Shown: positions 63,573 through 64,000 of the stretch, piece by piece
How positions within the stretch are numbered: the stretch's first letter is position 1
How the letters are laid out: each line of letters begins with the position of its first letter
Assembly: GCF_031179285.1 (NCBI RefSeq)
Contig: NZ_JAPSHY010000011.1
Location: 7,760 to 71,759, forward strand
Direction of reading: 5' to 3'
Length of the DNA stretch: 64,000 nucleotides
Origin: Microbacterium sp.
GTDB taxonomy: Bacteria; Actinomycetota; Actinomycetes; Actinomycetales; Microbacteriaceae
The notes under the pieces: model-generated
Database searches by the model: none
Seen by the model: only the letters and a program-made list of their open reading frames with translations
Told to the model about the DNA's origin: nothing
Position numbers and translations under genes: made by a program

Positions 63573-64000
63573 CAGGACTTGATCCCTCCGTGGAAGCGGA
63601 AGCCGTAGCGGCGGTTGACGAAGAAGTAGATGAGCAGGACCGGGACCGAGAAGACCAGCGAGAACGCGGAGATCAGGCGGAGATCGGCTTGACCGCTCTC
63701 GGTGTAGAAGGTGTACATGAGCACAGCGGCCGGCTGCATGTCCGGGGTGCGCAGGAGCAGGAAGGGCACGAGGAAGTTGCCCCACACCTGAACGATCGTC
63801 CAGATCGCGATGAAGGCGAGACCGGGTCGCGCGATCGGGGCCACGATGTCCTTCAGGATCCGGAAGGGCCCGGCACCGTACAGCCGGGCCGATTCCTCAT
63901 ACGACTTGGGGATCGAATCCATGAAGTCCTTGAGGATGAAGATCACCGTCGGCAGAATGCCGCCGGCGAGCACCAGGATGACCCCGACGTGCGTGTTGAT
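63572..64000 (-). CDS. ABC transporter permease, MalG type (partial; 5' end beyond window)
   Basis: The C-terminal 142 residues of a permease. The EAA loop ESARLYGAGPFRILKD, three helices and the tail FHGGIKS are present. It runs off the window at 64000, so the start is not visible. It forms the transporter partner for the ATPase at 62499-63572; the MalF-type permease and binding protein should lie to the right. Confidence 0.88.
   Translation of the reverse strand: MNTHVGVILVLAGGILPTVIFILKDFMDSIPKSYEESARLYGAGPFRILKDIVAPIARPGLAFIAIWTIVQVWGNFLVPFLLLRTPDMQPAAVLMYTFYTESGQADLRLISAFSLVFSVPVLLIYFFVNRRYGFRFHGGIKS

Noticed and set aside
1..64000. Insertion sequence, prophage, integrase, tRNA or rRNA gene
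   Set aside because: I found no transposase, integrase or phage protein, and no cloverleaf or rRNA sequence, on either strand.

Overview
This is a 64 kb stretch of a high-GC actinobacterial chromosome. It most resembles the Microbacteriaceae, especially Microbacterium. The reasons are the GC-rich codon usage, tightly packed operons with ATGA/GTGA overlaps, several start codons 6-9 bases after a TANNNT -10 box (leaderless-type mRNAs), and a gene set dominated by LacI/GntR/DeoR-controlled sugar uptake. I see no tRNA, rRNA, CRISPR array, phage or transposase gene. Genus is an inference.

Layout: 1-3852, LacI-controlled YtfQ/RbsB-type sugar ABC system (binding protein and double ATPase; permeases presumably beyond the left edge). 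3923-7859, MalE/F/G-type ABC system with a YesL/DUF624 protein. 7910-16238, LacI regulator, Gfo/Idh/MocA oxidoreductase and PmoA/DUF6807 protein, divergent from the rhamnose genes rhaM, rhaI, rhaEW and rhaB; closely related LacI operators in front of both the rhamnose operon and the 3923-7772 transporter operon suggest one regulon. 16263-24668, arabinan/arabinoside regulon (ABC importer, GH51, GH43, alditol oxidase, LacI with matching operators). 24731-26198, DUF559/AbiEi-like gene bracketed by 19-bp-periodic repeat arrays. 26254-27219, acetyl xylan esterase. 27244-31505, methylcitrate cycle (prpD-prpB-prpC) with GntR regulator. 31588-35645, EamA exporter/CGNR regulator pair, proline-rich membrane protein, cysteine desulfhydrase-like enzyme, ACT protein. 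35651-40971, FadR-type regulator, class V aminotransferase and MalEFG-type transporter, ending in a strong terminator. 41038-45743, aldo/keto reductase, small membrane protein, MocR regulator, RlmN. 45833-52169, ABC importer and PfkB kinase divergent from DeoR regulator and GH4 glycosidase. 52184-58509, inositol catabolism (iolC, Cgl0158-type barrel, iolA, iolB, iolD). 58517-64000, GH38 alpha-mannosidase, PHP-domain protein and ABC transporter, running off the right edge.

The region is a carbohydrate and organic-acid catabolic island: polysaccharide side chains (arabinan, rhamnose, acetyl-xylan, mannosides), inositol and propionate are taken up or released and fed to central metabolism. Four complete MalEFG-type systems have no local ATPase; the only MsmX/UgpC-type ATPase in view is at 62499-63572.

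The least explained structure is a family of short arrays with a 19-bp period. One set flanks the DUF559-type gene, and its stop codon lies inside a repeat unit; another array with a different core but the same period lies between rhaEW and rhaB. This is the strongest candidate here for an undescribed element.
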